From Microbacterium galbinum (GTDB lineage: Bacteria; Actinomycetota; Actinomycetes; Actinomycetales; Microbacteriaceae), in the NCBI RefSeq assembly GCF_023091225.1, contig NZ_JAHWXM010000001.1:372001-436000 (forward strand): DNA of 64,000 bases. Reading direction: 5' to 3'. The first letter of the stretch is position 1. Each line of letters starts with the position of its first letter. Shown here piece by piece: positions 42,395-52,313 of the stretch. Made by a program: the position numbers and the translations under genes. The notes under the pieces are model-generated. The model searched no databases and was not told the origin of the DNA. It saw only the letters and a list, made by a program, of their open reading frames with translations.

Positions 42395-43345
42395 TCACTG
42401 CGGAAACGGCATCCGTTCGGCCGCCCAGCTCCGGAATGCGTCCGCGATCTCCGCCGCATGCGTGTGATGGAGATAGTGATCGCCGTCGACAGGTATCACC
42501 GTGCCGTCGGCGACGCTCGCCGCCTGGGCCTCGTGCAGGGCGACCCAGTCCGGATTCTTCTCGTTGTCGGCTACGGCGAACAGCAGCACGGGGAGATCAT
42601 CGGGAAAGGTGCGTCCCTCGGCCTGCGCGAAGTTCGGGGCGATGTGCGCCATCTCGTCGAGGTACGTGGGCGCCATCGACGTGCGATGGGAGATCATCGC
42701 GATCTGCTCCCGGTCATGATCGGAGTAGGCCCCACCCTCATGCCCGACGCTGCCCACCGCGAGCAACAGGCGTGCGAGTCCCAGAGTTCGGGCGGCGCCC
42801 ATGAGTCCTGTCGGGAACTCGGTGTCCATGTGCGGCTGCCCCGGCACGCTGGTGTCGATCCCGACGAAGCCGCGGAGCTCCTCGGGATGCTTCGCCGCCA
42901 GCTCGAGCGCATAGATGCCCGCGATGGAATGCCCCATCAGCACGTACGAGTCGATGTCGAGCTGTTCGAGGGCGTCGTGTACCTCCGCGACGATGTTCTC
43001 CGTCGTCCGCGCGCGTTCGGTGCCGTCGCTCAATCCGTAGCCGAGGGGTTCGATCACGACGACGCGATAGTCGGTCGCGAGGTCATTGACGAGCGGTGAG
43101 AAGTCGATCGCCGGTGACGCCGTGCCGAATCCGGGGAGGAGCACGATATCCGTGGGACCGGAGCCGGTGATCACGACGTTCATCCGATGACCGTCGACGG
43201 TGACGAAGGTCCCGTACGGCTCGATCGCCTCCTTCTCGATCTCCGACGCGACGACGTTCACGACGGTCGTCGTCGCCAGCCCCAGGGTGATCGTCGCGGT
43301 GACGGCCACGAGGGTGACGAGCCCCCTCTTCACGAACTTCTTCAT
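42395..43345 (-). CDS. Exported or membrane-anchored alpha/beta hydrolase
   Basis: A 316-residue protein with an N-terminal basic start and helix (about 8-33) that anchors or exports it. The hydrolase domain has [11 protein letters not shown] (oxyanion side), the nucleophile elbow [10 protein letters not shown] with Ser140, and a C-terminal [10 protein letters not shown] carrying the base His. It resembles proline-iminopeptidase or epoxide-hydrolase-like members; the substrate is unknown. GGAGAGG precedes the ATG. It is unrelated in sequence to the hydrolase at 10.9 kb beyond the shared fold. Confidence 0.83.
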   Translation of the reverse strand: MKKFVKRGLVTLVAVTATITLGLATTTVVNVVASEIEKEAIEPYGTFVTVDGHRMNVVITGSGPTDIVLLPGFGTASPAIDFSPLVNDLATDYRVVVIEPLGYGLSDGTERARTTENIVAEVHDALEQLDIDSYVLMGHSIAGIYALELAAKHPEELRGFVGIDTSVPGQPHMDTEFPTGLMGAARTLGLARLLLAVGSVGHEGGAYSDHDREQIAMISHRTSMAPTYLDEMAHIAPNFAQAEGRTFPDDLPVLLFAVADNEKNPDWVALHEAQAASVADGTVIPVDGDHYLHHTHAAEIADAFRSWAAERMPFPQ

Positions 43346-43482
43346 CGCCAGCCTCTCCGGGCGCGCTCTGCGCCGCAGATCCAGCGTCGCGCGACGGCGC
43401 GTGCGCGCACATCGACCGGACGCGGACTCCGGCGTACCGCATCGGCGGTAGCGGACGCTCGTGCCCGGTGGTACGCGACTGC

Positions 43483-43488
43483 CAGACT
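43483..43488 (+). promoter_or_regulatory. -10 element of the YnfA-like gene
   Basis: CAGACT, exactly 6 bases before the ATG at 43495. Confidence 0.4.
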
Positions 43489-43494
43489 GGCCGC

Positions 43495-43854
43495 ATGACC
43501 GTGTTCCGCATCATCGTGCTCTTCGTGCTGGCCGCCGTCGCGGAGATCGGCGGAGCATGGCTGATCTGGCAGGCGGTCAAGGAGGAGCGCGGCTGGATCC
43601 TCGCCGTGCTCGGGGTGATGGCCCTCGGCGCCTACGGGTTCATCGCGGCACTCCAGCCCGACGTCAACTTCGGCCGGGTGCTGGCCGCGTACGGTGGGGT
43701 CTTCATCGCGGGATCGCTCGCGTGGGGCATCATCGTCGACGGCTTCAAACCGACCGTCTGGGACTGGGTGGGGTCATCCATCGCCCTCGTGGGAGCCGCG
43801 ATCATCATCCTCGCTCCGGTCGTCACGCAGACGGCCACCGAGCCGGGGGCGTGA
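43495..43854 (+). CDS. YnfA/UPF0060 family membrane protein
   Basis: A 119-residue protein with four helices. The family sequence is clear: [44 protein letters not shown] and [14 protein letters not shown]. The family resembles small multidrug resistance-type proteins, but its substrate is not established. CAGACT 6 bases upstream supports the ATG at 43495. It precedes thrS by 58 bases. Confidence 0.9.
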   Translation: MTVFRIIVLFVLAAVAEIGGAWLIWQAVKEERGWILAVLGVMALGAYGFIAALQPDVNFGRVLAAYGGVFIAGSLAWGIIVDGFKPTVWDWVGSSIALVGAAIIILAPVVTQTATEPGA

Positions 43855-43912
43855 CGGTCAGCACGACCCGGCCATGCGAGTAGCCTAGATCCAGACCCAG
43901 ATGGAGTGATCA

Positions 43913-45901
43913 GTGCCTGAAAACGCCCAGCCGAAAGACGGCTTCGCCCTGTTCTCTGACCGATCCGTCGTCGCCATGCGCGTCAACGGCATCCTCAAGG
44001 ACCTCGCGACCACAGTGACCGACGCCGACGAGGTCGAGGCGGTCACGATCGACAGCCCCGACGGCCTCGGTATCCTGCGCCACTCGACCGCGCACGTGCT
44101 CGCCCAGGCGGTGCAGCGCATCAATCCGCAGGCGAACCTCGGCATCGGCCCGCCCATCACCGACGGCTTCTACTACGACTTCGGCGTCGATTCGCCGTTC
44201 ACGCCCGAGGATCTCAAGGCGATCACCAAGGAGATGCAGCGCATCGTCCGCGAGGGCCAGCGCTTCGTGCGCCGCGTGGTGACCGATGACGAGGCCCGCG
44301 CCGAACTCGCCGACGAGCCGTTCAAGCTCGAGCTCATCGGGCTCAAGGGCGGCAAGGAAGCGGCGGAGGGCGCCTCGGTCGAGGTCGGCGAGGGCGAACT
44401 CACGATCTACGACAACACCACCCGCGACGGCGAGGTGGTCTGGAAGGACCTCTGCCGCGGCCCGCATCTGCCGAACACGCGCATGATCGGCAACGGCTGG
44501 GACCTCACCCGCATCGCCGCCGCCTACTGGCGCGGCAGCGAGAAGAACCCGCAGCTGCAGCGCATCTACGGCACCGCCTGGCCGTCGAAGGACGAGCTGC
44601 GGGCATATCAGCACCGCCTCGAAGAGGCCGCGAAGCGCGACCACCGTCGCCTCGGCAAGGAGCTCGACCTGTTCTCCTTCCCGGAGGAGATCGGATCCGG
44701 GCTCTCGGTCTGGCACCCGCGCGGCGGCATGATCCGCGGCGAGATGGAGCAGCACGCGCGCAAGCGTCACATCGAGGGCGGCTACACCTACGTGTACACC
44801 CCGCACATCTCGAAGGAAGACCTCTTCCTGACCTCGAACCACCTCGTCACCTACAAGGACGGCATGTTCCCGCCGATTGTCATGGACGAGGAGCGCGACG
44901 ACGAGGGCAACATCACCAAGCAGGGCCAGGACTACTACCTGAAGCCGATGAACTGCCCGATGCACATCCTGATCTACAAGGAGCGCGCGCGCAGCTACCG
45001 CGATCTGCCGCTGCGGTTCGCCGAGAACGGCACGGTCTACCGCAACGAGCTCTCGGGTGCGCTGCACGGTCTCACCCGTGTGCGCGGGTTCACTCAGGAC
45101 GACTCGCACCTCTTCGTCACGCCCGACCAGCTCGAGGGAGAGGTCGCGAAGGTCCTCGACTTCATCCTCTCGATGCTGCGGGACTTCGGCCTCACCGATT
45201 TCGAGCTCGAGCTGTCGATGAAGGACGACGAGAAGTCGAAGTGGATCGGTTCTGACGAGTTCTGGGAGTCGTCGACCGACGCCCTGCGTCGCGTCGCCGT
45301 CGCCTCGGGACTCAAGCTCACCGAGGTCCCGGGTGAGGCCGCGTTCTACGGCCCGAAGATCGACCTCAAGACCCGCGATGCGATCGGTCGCACCTGGCAG
45401 TTGTCGACCGTCCAGGTCGACCCGAACCTGCCGGAGCGCTTCGATCTCGAGTTCATGGACACGGACGGGCAGAAGAAGCGCCCGATCATGATCCACCGCG
45501 CGCTCTTCGGTTCGATCGAGCGTTTCTTCGCGATCCTGCTCGAGCACTACGCCGGCGACTTCCCGGTGTGGCTCTCGCCGGTGCAGGTGGTCGGCATCCC
45601 CGTGGCCGAGGACTACGCCGACTACCTCGGCGAGGTCATCACGACGCTCCGCGACTCGGGCGTGCGCGCCGAGCTCGACACGTCGGACGACCGGATGCAG
45701 AAAAAGATCCGCACGCACACGACCGGCAAGGTTCCGCTGCTGCTCATCGCCGGTGAGCAGGACCGCGCCGCCGGTACGGTCTCGTTCCGCTACCGCGACG
45801 GCACCCAGGAGAACGGCGTCCCGATCGCGGATGCCGTCACCCGCATCCGCACCGCGATCGCCGAGCACGCGCTCGTGCAGACGGCGGGGGATCTGGCGTG
45901 A
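43913..45901 (+). CDS. thrS: Threonine-tRNA ligase
   Basis: A 662-residue class II aminoacyl-tRNA synthetase charging tRNA-Thr. A short N-terminal TGS-like region is followed by the editing domain ([16 protein letters not shown], with the HxxxH-type site). The catalytic core has the zinc-binding MNCPMHI, motif 2 near [24 protein letters not shown] (given here only in part: [19 protein letters not shown]) and motif 3 [17 protein letters not shown]-terminal anticodon domain follows. The start is GTG 43913 after GGAG, and TAGCCT at 43881 is the probable -10. The 58-base leader is too short for a T-box. A HIT gene overlaps its stop. Confidence 0.97.
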   Translation: MPENAQPKDGFALFSDRSVVAMRVNGILKDLATTVTDADEVEAVTIDSPDGLGILRHSTAHVLAQAVQRINPQANLGIGPPITDGFYYDFGVDSPFTPEDLKAITKEMQRIVREGQRFVRRVVTDDEARAELADEPFKLELIGLKGGKEAAEGASVEVGEGELTIYDNTTRDGEVVWKDLCRGPHLPNTRMIGNGWDLTRIAAAYWRGSEKNPQLQRIYGTAWPSKDELRAYQHRLEEAAKRDHRRLGKELDLFSFPEEIGSGLSVWHPRGGMIRGEMEQHARKRHIEGGYTYVYTPHISKEDLFLTSNHLVTYKDGMFPPIVMDEERDDEGNITKQGQDYYLKPMNCPMHILIYKERARSYRDLPLRFAENGTVYRNELSGALHGLTRVRGFTQDDSHLFVTPDQLEGEVAKVLDFILSMLRDFGLTDFELELSMKDDEKSKWIGSDEFWESSTDALRRVAVASGLKLTEVPGEAAFYGPKIDLKTRDAIGRTWQLSTVQVDPNLPERFDLEFMDTDGQKKRPIMIHRALFGSIERFFAILLEHYAGDFPVWLSPVQVVGIPVAEDYADYLGEVITTLRDSGVRAELDTSDDRMQKKIRTHTTGKVPLLLIAGEQDRAAGTVSFRYRDGTQENGVPIADAVTRIRTAIAEHALVQTAGDLA

Positions 45902-46443
45902 CCCCGGAGGAGCCGCTGGAGCCTGCGTCGGACTTCGCCGGAGTCCCCGACGAGTTCCAGCGGCTCTGGACCCCGCACCGGATGGCCTACATCCAGGCGG
46001 GGCCCGAGCCGCTGCGCGAGGAGTGCCCCTTCTGCGAGGCGCCGAAGCACCCGGATGCCGAGCGGCTGATCGTCGCGCGCGGTGAGACGGCATACGTGCT
46101 GCTGAACCTGTTCCCGTACAACTCGGGTCACCTGCTCGTGTGCCCGTACCGCCACATCGCGACGTACGACCAGGCCACCCCGGAGGAGGTCGCCGAGATC
46201 GGCGCTCTGACGCAGACGGCGATGCGCGTCCTGACGGAGGTGTCGCGCTGCGACGGCTTCAACATCGGGATGAATCAGGGTGCCGTCGCCGGCGCGGGTG
46301 TCGACGGGCACCTGCACCAGCACGTCGTGCCGCGGTGGCGCTCCGATGCGAACTTCTTCCCGATCATCGCGAAGACGAAGGCACTCCCGCAGCTGCTCGG
46401 TGAGGTGCGGGAGGCCGTCGCGAACGCCTGGCCTGCGGCCTGA
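45898..46443 (+). CDS. HIT family hydrolase
   Basis: A 181-residue histidine-triad nucleotide-binding protein. The catalytic triad motif HLHQHVV is at residues 138-144, and CPFC (43-46) with a downstream His suggests a zinc site. It resembles mycobacterial HIT proteins with Ap4A phosphorylase activity, encoded downstream of thrS. It would act on dinucleoside polyphosphates or adenylates produced by synthetases. The GTG start overlaps the thrS stop (GTGA), so the two are coupled. It converges on pdxY with a 2-base gap. Confidence 0.9.
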   Translation: MTPEEPLEPASDFAGVPDEFQRLWTPHRMAYIQAGPEPLREECPFCEAPKHPDAERLIVARGETAYVLLNLFPYNSGHLLVCPYRHIATYDQATPEEVAEIGALTQTAMRVLTEVSRCDGFNIGMNQGAVAGAGVDGHLHQHVVPRWRSDANFFPIIAKTKALPQLLGEVREAVANAWPAA

Positions 46444-46470
46444 GTTCAGCGCACCTGACGGGCGCTGAAC
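46444..46470. terminator. Convergent terminator between the HIT gene and pdxY
   Basis: GTTCAGCGC (46444-46452) pairs perfectly with GCGCTGAAC (46462-46470). It sits in the 2-base intergenic junction and the last codons of pdxY and can serve both strands. Confidence 0.65.
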
Positions 46471-47297
46471 TGCATGCGCGGGTGCGCGTAGAACTCCTGC
46501 GCCTCGACGAGCTGCAGCTCGCGCTCCCCGGAGTCGAGCGTCGCCTTCAGCAGGTCGTAGACGCTCGATGCGGTGCGCTCGAGGGCGGTCTGCGCGCTGC
46601 CGGTCTCGACGTAGTGCGCGGTGAAGAGTGCAGCGGTGACGTCGCCCGACCCGTTGGCCTTCATCGGAAGGTGCGGCGTCTGCACGATCCAGGCACCCTC
46701 GTCGTCGACCGCGAGCATCTCGATGGTCCCCTCCTCGCGGTCCGGCCGCTCGACGCTCGTGACGAGCACCGTGCGCGGTCCCATCGCGCGCGCCAGGTCG
46801 ACCGAGGCCAGCGTCGACTCGAGCGTGTCGGGCTCGGTCTCGGTGAGGAAGCCGAGCTCGAACTGGTTCGGGGTGATGATGTCCGCCACCGGCACGACCC
46901 GCTCCCGCAGCAGCACGGGGATCGCGGGCGCCACGAAGCAGCCGGACTTGGCATTGCCCATCACGGGGTCGCACGCGTAGACCGCGTTCGGGTTCTCCGC
47001 CTTGACCCGGGCGACGGCGTCGATGATCACGTCGCCGATGCCCTCCCCGCCCTGGTATCCGCTGAGCACCGCATCGATGCCGCCGAAGACGCCACGGTCC
47101 TGGATGCCGGTGATGACCTCGCGCACCTCGGCGGGATCGATCATCGGGCCGCGCCAGGCACCGTACCCGGTGTGGTTCGAGAAGTTCACGGTGTAGACCG
47201 GGAGGACCTCGACGCCGATGCGCTGCAGCGGGAACACCGCGGCGGAGTTGCCGACGTGACCGTAGGCGACGGCGGACTGGATGGAGAGGATCTTCAT
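46446..47297 (-). CDS. pdxY: Pyridoxal kinase
   Basis: A 283-residue ribokinase-fold kinase that phosphorylates pyridoxal to PLP in B6 salvage. The start motif KILSIQSAVAYGHVGNSAA is characteristic. The anion-hole motif is KANGSGDVTAALF and the nucleotide-side segment is CDPVMGNAKSG. The start ATG 47297 is the conserved one, with AGGAG close upstream. It lies 46 bases downstream of a MocR-type regulator and opposite to pdxS-pdxT, so salvage and synthesis genes sit together. Confidence 0.93.
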   Translation of the reverse strand: MKILSIQSAVAYGHVGNSAAVFPLQRIGVEVLPVYTVNFSNHTGYGAWRGPMIDPAEVREVITGIQDRGVFGGIDAVLSGYQGGEGIGDVIIDAVARVKAENPNAVYACDPVMGNAKSGCFVAPAIPVLLRERVVPVADIITPNQFELGFLTETEPDTLESTLASVDLARAMGPRTVLVTSVERPDREEGTIEMLAVDDEGAWIVQTPHLPMKANGSGDVTAALFTAHYVETGSAQTALERTASSVYDLLKATLDSGERELQLVEAQEFYAHPRMQFSARQVR

Positions 47298-47343
47298 CTC
47301 CTGATCCTTTCTTTCAGTGCGGGTGCGTTCCCGCTTCGGGTGG

Positions 47344-48651
47344 TCATCGGGAAGCCGCGACGAGGTCGGCGACGAAGGCCGCGGCATCCGCGTCGGACAG
47401 ATCATGGACGGTCAGCCGCAGATGCCGCGATGGCTCGGCCTTCTCGTCGAGGGCGAACTCGTCGCCGGTGCGGGCCAGCCATCCGCGGCGCATGAGCTTT
47501 TCGGCGACGGCGCGTGCGGGGCGCGGGAGCTCGACCCAGAGACTGAGACCGTCGGAGTCAGGGGCGTCGAATCCGTGGGTGCGCAGAAGCTGTGCGAAAG
47601 CGGCGTTGCGCTCGGCGTAGTGCGCGGCTGCCGTACCGATCGTCGCGAGCGCGGAAGGGTCGGTCAGCTGGGCGTGGGTGAGTCGCTGGAGGAGATGGCT
47701 CACCCAGGTCGTCCCCGGGCTGAGCCGCATCGACAGACGCTCGGCCGTCTCGGGGTCGGTGGCCGCGAGCGCCAGGCACATGTCGGGGCCGAGGAACTTC
47801 GAGACGGAGCGCACGAGGGCGAACCGCCGGTGCCCCGGTCCGATCAAGGTCTCGTAGGGGCGCTGCGAGAGCATCGAGAAGTGGTCGTCCTCGATGATCA
47901 GCACGTAGGGGTGGTCGGCGAGCACGGCGCGGAGCTCGGCCGCGCGCGCAGCCGTCAGGCTGCTGCCGGTGGGGTTCTGCGCGCGCGGAGTGCAGATGAT
48001 GGCGCGGATGCCGGCGTCGAGCGCCGCGCGGAGGCCGACGACCGTCATCCCCTCGCCGTCGACCGGGACGGGCACGGCGCGGTACCCTCCGAGTCGCACC
48101 GTGTGGATGCTCGCGAGGAAGCAGGGGTCCTCGAGCGCGACCGCGTCATCGCGGGTGAGTGCCTGGGCGAGGAGTCGCTCGACGGCATCGACCGCGCCGC
48201 TGGTGACGGTGACGCGGAAGTCGGACTGGTCGAGGTCGGTGGCGATCCACTCGTGCGCCCAGGAGTCGAGGCCGCGGTCGATCACGGGCTCGCCGTACAG
48301 CACCGGTCGCCCCGTGACGCGGGCGAGCGCGGGGGACGGGTCGGGGATGAGCCGGGGGTCGGGGTTGCCCGTGCCGACGTCGCGGAGGACCGTGTCCGCC
48401 GCGTAGCCCTCCTGGGCGACCGCCTCGACGCCGGCGATCGTGGTGCCGGCGCGCCCGCGCGAGACGACGAGCCCCGCCTGCGCGAGCTGGCGGTAGGCGG
48501 CCACCGCGGTGTTGCGGTTCACGCCGAGAGTGGCGGCGAGTTCGCGCACAGGGGGGAGCGCATCGCCGGGGCGGAGGGTTCCGCGGTCGCGCAGGGCGCG
48601 CACGCTGTCGGCGATGTCTGCTGCGGTCGTTCCGGTGATCTCGGCGCTCAT
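47344..48651 (-). CDS. pdxR: MocR/PdxR-type regulator (GntR HTH fused to aminotransferase fold)
   Basis: A 435-residue MocR-subfamily regulator. The N-terminal winged HTH (about 5-75) has DALPPVRELAATLGVNRNTAVAAYRQL (quoted in part: LPPVRELAATLGVNRNTAV). The C-terminal domain is a fold-type I aminotransferase with the PLP lysine in RSVSKFLGPDM and AQNPTGSSLTAA. In Corynebacterium and Listeria such proteins (PdxR) sense PLP and control pdxST. Here pdxST is divergent across 90 bases, and pdxY is downstream, which supports the same role. A palindrome in the shared gap may be its operator. Confidence 0.88.
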   Translation of the reverse strand: MSAEITGTTAADIADSVRALRDRGTLRPGDALPPVRELAATLGVNRNTAVAAYRQLAQAGLVVSRGRAGTTIAGVEAVAQEGYAADTVLRDVGTGNPDPRLIPDPSPALARVTGRPVLYGEPVIDRGLDSWAHEWIATDLDQSDFRVTVTSGAVDAVERLLAQALTRDDAVALEDPCFLASIHTVRLGGYRAVPVPVDGEGMTVVGLRAALDAGIRAIICTPRAQNPTGSSLTAARAAELRAVLADHPYVLIIEDDHFSMLSQRPYETLIGPGHRRFALVRSVSKFLGPDMCLALAATDPETAERLSMRLSPGTTWVSHLLQRLTHAQLTDPSALATIGTAAAHYAERNAAFAQLLRTHGFDAPDSDGLSLWVELPRPARAVAEKLMRRGWLARTGDEFALDEKAEPSRHLRLTVHDLSDADAAAFVADLVAASR

Positions 48652-48694
48652 GGGTCCTCGACACCGATTCTAGAAGGTCCGGGACGATGCTACG

Positions 48695-48712
48695 GTTTGA
48701 CATAGATCAAAC
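48695..48712. promoter_or_regulatory. Inverted repeat between pdxR and pdxST
   Basis: GTTTGA-N6-TCAAAC is a perfect 6-bp inverted repeat in the middle of the 90-base divergent region. TTGACA (48697-48702) lies inside it and may be the -35 of pdxS, so a bound regulator would control that promoter. Confidence 0.55.
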
Positions 48713-48741
48713 GAGTCATTGGCTTAGCCGAGAGGAATGCG

Positions 48742-49635
48742 ATGAACGACCAGGCAACCACCGGATCCGCGCGGGTCAAGCGAGGTCTCGCCGAGATGCT
48801 CAAGGGCGGCGTCATCATGGACGTCGTCACGGCCGAGCAGGCCAAGATCGCCGAGGATGCCGGCGCCGTCGCCGTGATGGCGCTCGAGCGGGTCCCCGCC
48901 GACATCCGTGCGCAGGGCGGTGTCTCGCGCATGAGCGACCCCGACATGATCGACAGCATCATCGACGCCGTCTCGATCCCCGTGATGGCCAAGGCGCGCA
49001 TCGGCCACTTCGTCGAGGCGCAGATCCTGCAGGAGCTCGGAGTCGACTACATCGACGAGTCCGAGGTGCTGTCGCCGGCGGACTACGTCAACCACATCGA
49101 CAAGTTCGGCTTCACCGTGCCCTTCGTGTGCGGGGCGACGAACCTCGGCGAGGCCCTGCGCCGTATCAACGAGGGTGCCGCGATGATCCGCTCGAAGGGC
49201 GAGGCCGGCACCGGTGACGTCTCGGAGGCGACCAAGCACATCCGCAAGATCACGAGCGAGATCAACGTGCTGCGTTCGATGACCAAGGACGAGCTCTACG
49301 TGGCGGCCAAGGAGCTGCAGGCGCCCTACGACCTCGTCGTCGAGGTCGCGGCGACGGGCAAGCTGCCGGTCGTGCTGTTCGTCGCGGGAGGCGTGGCAAC
49401 ACCCGCGGACGCCGCGATGATGATGCAGATGGGAGCGGACGGTGTGTTCGTCGGCTCCGGCATCTTCAAGTCGGGCAACCCCGCCCAGCGCGCCGCGGCG
49501 ATCGTGAAGGCCACCACGTTCCACGACGATCCGAGTGTGATCGCCGAGGTCTCGCGCGGGCTGGGCGAGGCGATGGTGGGGATCAACGTGTCCGACCTCC
49601 CCGCGCCGCACCGGCTGTCCGAGCGTGGCTGGTAG
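48742..49635 (+). CDS. pdxS: Pyridoxal 5'-phosphate synthase, synthase subunit
   Basis: A 297-residue TIM-barrel enzyme that builds PLP from ribose-5-phosphate, glyceraldehyde-3-phosphate and ammonia supplied by PdxT. Near-invariant segments are visible: [46 protein letters not shown] and [28 protein letters not shown] precedes the ATG. pdxT follows with an 11-base overlap. Confidence 0.98.
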   Translation: MNDQATTGSARVKRGLAEMLKGGVIMDVVTAEQAKIAEDAGAVAVMALERVPADIRAQGGVSRMSDPDMIDSIIDAVSIPVMAKARIGHFVEAQILQELGVDYIDESEVLSPADYVNHIDKFGFTVPFVCGATNLGEALRRINEGAAMIRSKGEAGTGDVSEATKHIRKITSEINVLRSMTKDELYVAAKELQAPYDLVVEVAATGKLPVVLFVAGGVATPADAAMMMQMGADGVFVGSGIFKSGNPAQRAAAIVKATTFHDDPSVIAEVSRGLGEAMVGINVSDLPAPHRLSERGW

Positions 49636-50233
49636 TCCGACCGTCGGCGTCCTCGCGCTGCAGGGCGACGTGCGCGAGCATGCCGCCCTGCTCGCGGAGC
49701 TCGGTGCGGAGGTGGTGCTCGTGCGCCGCCCGGAAGAACTCGACGCGATCGACGGTCTCGTCCTGCCGGGCGGAGAGTCGAGCGTCATCGACAAGCTCGC
49801 GCGACTGTTCGGGCTCCAGCAGCCGATTCGCGCGGCGATCCGTGCGGGGATGCCGATGTACGGCACGTGCGCGGGGCTCATCCTCCTGGCCGACACCGTG
49901 CTCGACGCGATCGAGGGACAGCAGTCCTTCGGCGGCCTCGACGTCGACGTTCGGCGCAACGCCTTCGGACGTCAGTCCGAATCGTTCGAGATCGACCTCG
50001 ACGTGCCGGTGCTCGGCGATGCCCCGGTGTCTGCGACGTTCATCCGGGCGCCGATCGTGGAACGCTCGGGGGCCGCGGTGGAGGTGCTCGCCGCCCTGCC
50101 CGACGGCGCGGTGGTCGCGGTGCGCCAGGGGCCGTTGCTCGGCACGAGCTTCCATCCCGAGATGGACGGTGAGCCCGGATTCCACGCGCTCTTCCTCGAC
50201 GAGGCACGACGCTACGCGAGCGCACCCCGGTAG
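49625..50233 (+). CDS. pdxT: Pyridoxal 5'-phosphate synthase, glutaminase subunit
   Basis: A 202-residue class I glutamine amidotransferase that releases ammonia for PdxS. The nucleophile is Cys82 in [12 protein letters not shown], the PGGES motif is at 48-52, and the catalytic His/Glu lie in [10 protein letters not shown]. The start is GTG 49625, giving [17 protein letters not shown], and overlaps the pdxS end by 11 bases. The two subunits form the usual 12+12 complex in this family. Confidence 0.97.
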   Translation: MAGSPTVGVLALQGDVREHAALLAELGAEVVLVRRPEELDAIDGLVLPGGESSVIDKLARLFGLQQPIRAAIRAGMPMYGTCAGLILLADTVLDAIEGQQSFGGLDVDVRRNAFGRQSESFEIDLDVPVLGDAPVSATFIRAPIVERSGAAVEVLAALPDGAVVAVRQGPLLGTSFHPEMDGEPGFHALFLDEARRYASAPR

Positions 50234-50306
50234 GCGACGTCTCGATTCGTTAGACTGGACGATGCCCTGGGCCGTGCCCACGGGCGGATACGACGAGTGG
50301 AGACTT

Positions 50307-51068
50307 ATGTCCGGGCATTCCAAGTGGGCCACCACGAAGCACAAGAAGGCCATCATCGACTCCAGGCGCGCCAAGTCCTGGGCCAAGCTCATCAAGAACA
50401 TCGAGGTCGCGGCCAAGCTCGGCGGCGCCGACCTCGCGGGCAACCCCACGCTGTTCGACGCGGTGCAGAAGGCGAAGAAGACCTCCGTCCCGAAGGACAA
50501 CATCGACCGCGCGGTCAAGCGTGGAGCCGGAATCGGCGGCGAGGCCGTCGAGTACACCTCGATCATGTACGAGGGATACGGACCGAACGGCGTGGCGCTC
50601 ATGATCGAGTGTCTGACCGACAACAAGAACCGTGCCGCCGCCGAGGTGCGCACGGCTCTCAGCCGCAACGGGGGAACGCTGGCCGACCCGGGCAGCGTCG
50701 CCTACAACTTCTCGCGCAAGGGCGTCATCGTCGTCGGTGCCGAGGGGACCACCGAAGACGACGTCATGATGGCGGCGCTCGAGGCGGGTGCCGAGGAGAT
50801 CGAGCCGCACTCCGAGGGCTTCGAGATCATCACCGAGGCGACCGACCTGGTCACCGTGCGCAGCGCGCTGCAGGAGGCGGGCATCGACTACGAATCCGCC
50901 GACGTCGAGTTCGTGCCGAACCTCAAGGTCGAGATCGACGCCGACACCGCGCGCAAGGTCTTCCGCCTCATCGACGCGCTGGAGGACAGCGAGGACGTGC
51001 AGAACGTCTTCAGCAACTTCGACCTCTCGTCCGAGGTGCAGGCCGAGCTCGAGAACGACGACAGCTAG
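50307..51068 (+). CDS. yebC: YebC/PmpR family protein
   Basis: A 253-residue member of the YebC family, known as a DNA-binding regulator in some species and more recently linked to translation of proline-rich stretches. The start [20 protein letters not shown] is nearly invariant, and [14 protein letters not shown] is typical of the middle domain. The ATG at 50307 has GGAG 5 bases upstream. An in-frame ATG at 50262 with TAGACT 5 bases before it would add 15 residues; I favour 50307 by conservation. It precedes ruvCAB, a conserved order. Confidence 0.96.
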   Translation: MSGHSKWATTKHKKAIIDSRRAKSWAKLIKNIEVAAKLGGADLAGNPTLFDAVQKAKKTSVPKDNIDRAVKRGAGIGGEAVEYTSIMYEGYGPNGVALMIECLTDNKNRAAAEVRTALSRNGGTLADPGSVAYNFSRKGVIVVGAEGTTEDDVMMAALEAGAEEIEPHSEGFEIITEATDLVTVRSALQEAGIDYESADVEFVPNLKVEIDADTARKVFRLIDALEDSEDVQNVFSNFDLSSEVQAELENDDS

Positions 51069-51101
51069 GCGCGCCACGCGCCCGACGTCGACGGTGCCGC
51101 C

Positions 51102-51107
51102 TAGCCT
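51102..51107 (+). promoter_or_regulatory. -10 element of ruvC
   Basis: TAGCCT, exactly 6 bases before the GTG at 51114. Confidence 0.5.
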
Positions 51108-51113
51108 GGGGGA

Positions 51114-51701
51114 GTGACCTCTTCCTCGCTGCGCGTTCTCGGGATCGACCCAGGCCTCACGCGATGCGGTGTGGGCATCGTCGACGTCGACGGATCGCGT
51201 CGCGGCACGCTCGTGCACGTCGGGGTGATCCGTTCGTCTCCGGATGCGCCGATCGGCGAGCGTCTCGCGATCGTCGCCGCCGGCATCCGTGAGGTGATCG
51301 CCGCGCATTCTCCGCAGGCGGTCGCGGTTGAGCGCGTGTTCGCGCAGCAGAACACGCACACGGTGATGGGCACGGCTCAGGCCAGCGGAGTCGCGCTGCT
51401 GCTCGCGGCAGAGGCGGGTCTTCCCGCCGTGACCCACACGCCGAGCGAGGTCAAGGCCGCCGTGACCGGTTACGGATCTGCCGACAAGCGCCAGGTGCAG
51501 GCGATGATCGCCCGGATCCTGCGCCTCGACGCGCCTCCGCAGCCGGCGGATGCCGCGGATGCCCTCGCCATCGCCCTCTGCCACGCCTGGCGCCGAGGCG
51601 GCGCGGGGGCGGCATCCGCCGCGGGCGGGCTCACGCCGGCCCAGCGCGCCTGGGCGGACGCGGAGCGTGTCGCTCGAACATACGTACGACGCGGGGCCTA
51701 G
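51114..51701 (+). CDS. ruvC: Holliday junction resolvase RuvC
   Basis: A 195-residue endonuclease that cuts Holliday junctions in concert with RuvAB. Acidic catalytic residues appear in VLGIDPGLTRCGVG (D11), AVAVERVFAQQN (E) and near the C-terminus in PADAADALAIALCH (two Asp). The start is GTG 51114, with TAGCCT exactly 6 bases upstream, which suggests a leaderless mRNA separate from yebC. ruvA follows after 9 bases. Confidence 0.96.
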   Translation: MTSSSLRVLGIDPGLTRCGVGIVDVDGSRRGTLVHVGVIRSSPDAPIGERLAIVAAGIREVIAAHSPQAVAVERVFAQQNTHTVMGTAQASGVALLLAAEAGLPAVTHTPSEVKAAVTGYGSADKRQVQAMIARILRLDAPPQPADAADALAIALCHAWRRGGAGAASAAGGLTPAQRAWADAERVARTYVRRGA

Positions 51702-51704
51702 GCT
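51699..51704 (+). promoter_or_regulatory. -10 element of ruvA, overlapping the ruvC stop codon
   Basis: TAGGCT begins with the ruvC TAG stop and ends exactly 6 bases before the ruvA ATG (51711), with GGGAGG between. It may give ruvAB its own start point besides read-through from ruvC. Confidence 0.45.
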
Positions 51705-51710
51705 GGGAGG

Positions 51711-52313
51711 ATGATCTCCTCCCTGCACGGCACCGTGCTGCACTCGACCTCCGACCAGGTCGTCGTCGAGGTGGGCGGCGTCGGCTTCTCCGTCGCCGTC
51801 CCGGCCGACGTCGCGCACACCGCGACGGTGGGGGAGCAGTTGCGGTTGCACACGAGCCTGATCGTGCGCGAGGACGCGCTCTCGCTCTTCGGGTTCGCCG
51901 AGCGCGACGAGCTGGAGGTCTTCGGGCTCCTCATCAGCGTGACGGGCGTCGGGCCGAAATCCGCCCTGGGGGTGCTGTCGCACCTCACCGTCGACCAGAT
52001 CGCAGAGGCGCTGAACGCCGAGGATGACGCGCCTTTCCGTCGCGTGTCCGGAATCGGTCCCAAGACCGCGAAGCTCATCGTCGTGCAGCTCGCCGGTAAG
52101 GTGCAGCCGACGGTCGCGGCAGCGCCGAGTCCCTCGGGCGCCGTGGACGTGGTGGGTCAGGTCGCGGCCGCCCTCGTCGGACTCGGATGGTCGGAGAAGG
52201 TCGCCGCCGAGGCCGCCGCGCAGACGGCCGCAGAGGCATCCGATGCCGAGCGTTCGGCCGTCGCACCGCTCCTCCGCCGCACTCTTGCCCTGCTGGGGCC
52301 GGCACGTGGCTGA
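51711..52313 (+). CDS. ruvA: Holliday junction DNA helicase subunit RuvA
   Basis: A 200-residue DNA-binding subunit that grips the four-way junction and loads RuvB. It has an N-terminal OB-fold ([20 protein letters not shown]), two helix-hairpin-helix motifs ([18 protein letters not shown] and [18 protein letters not shown]) and a C-terminal domain III for RuvB contact. The RuvB gene begins 8 bases before its end. Confidence 0.97.
   Translation: MISSLHGTVLHSTSDQVVVEVGGVGFSVAVPADVAHTATVGEQLRLHTSLIVREDALSLFGFAERDELEVFGLLISVTGVGPKSALGVLSHLTVDQIAEALNAEDDAPFRRVSGIGPKTAKLIVVQLAGKVQPTVAAAPSPSGAVDVVGQVAAALVGLGWSEKVAAEAAAQTAAEASDAERSAVAPLLRRTLALLGPARG

Noticed and set aside
43855..43912. T-box or other riboswitch before thrS
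   Set aside because: Only 58 bases separate it from the preceding gene, and TAGCCT at 43881 leaves a leader of about 25 bases, too short for a T-box.
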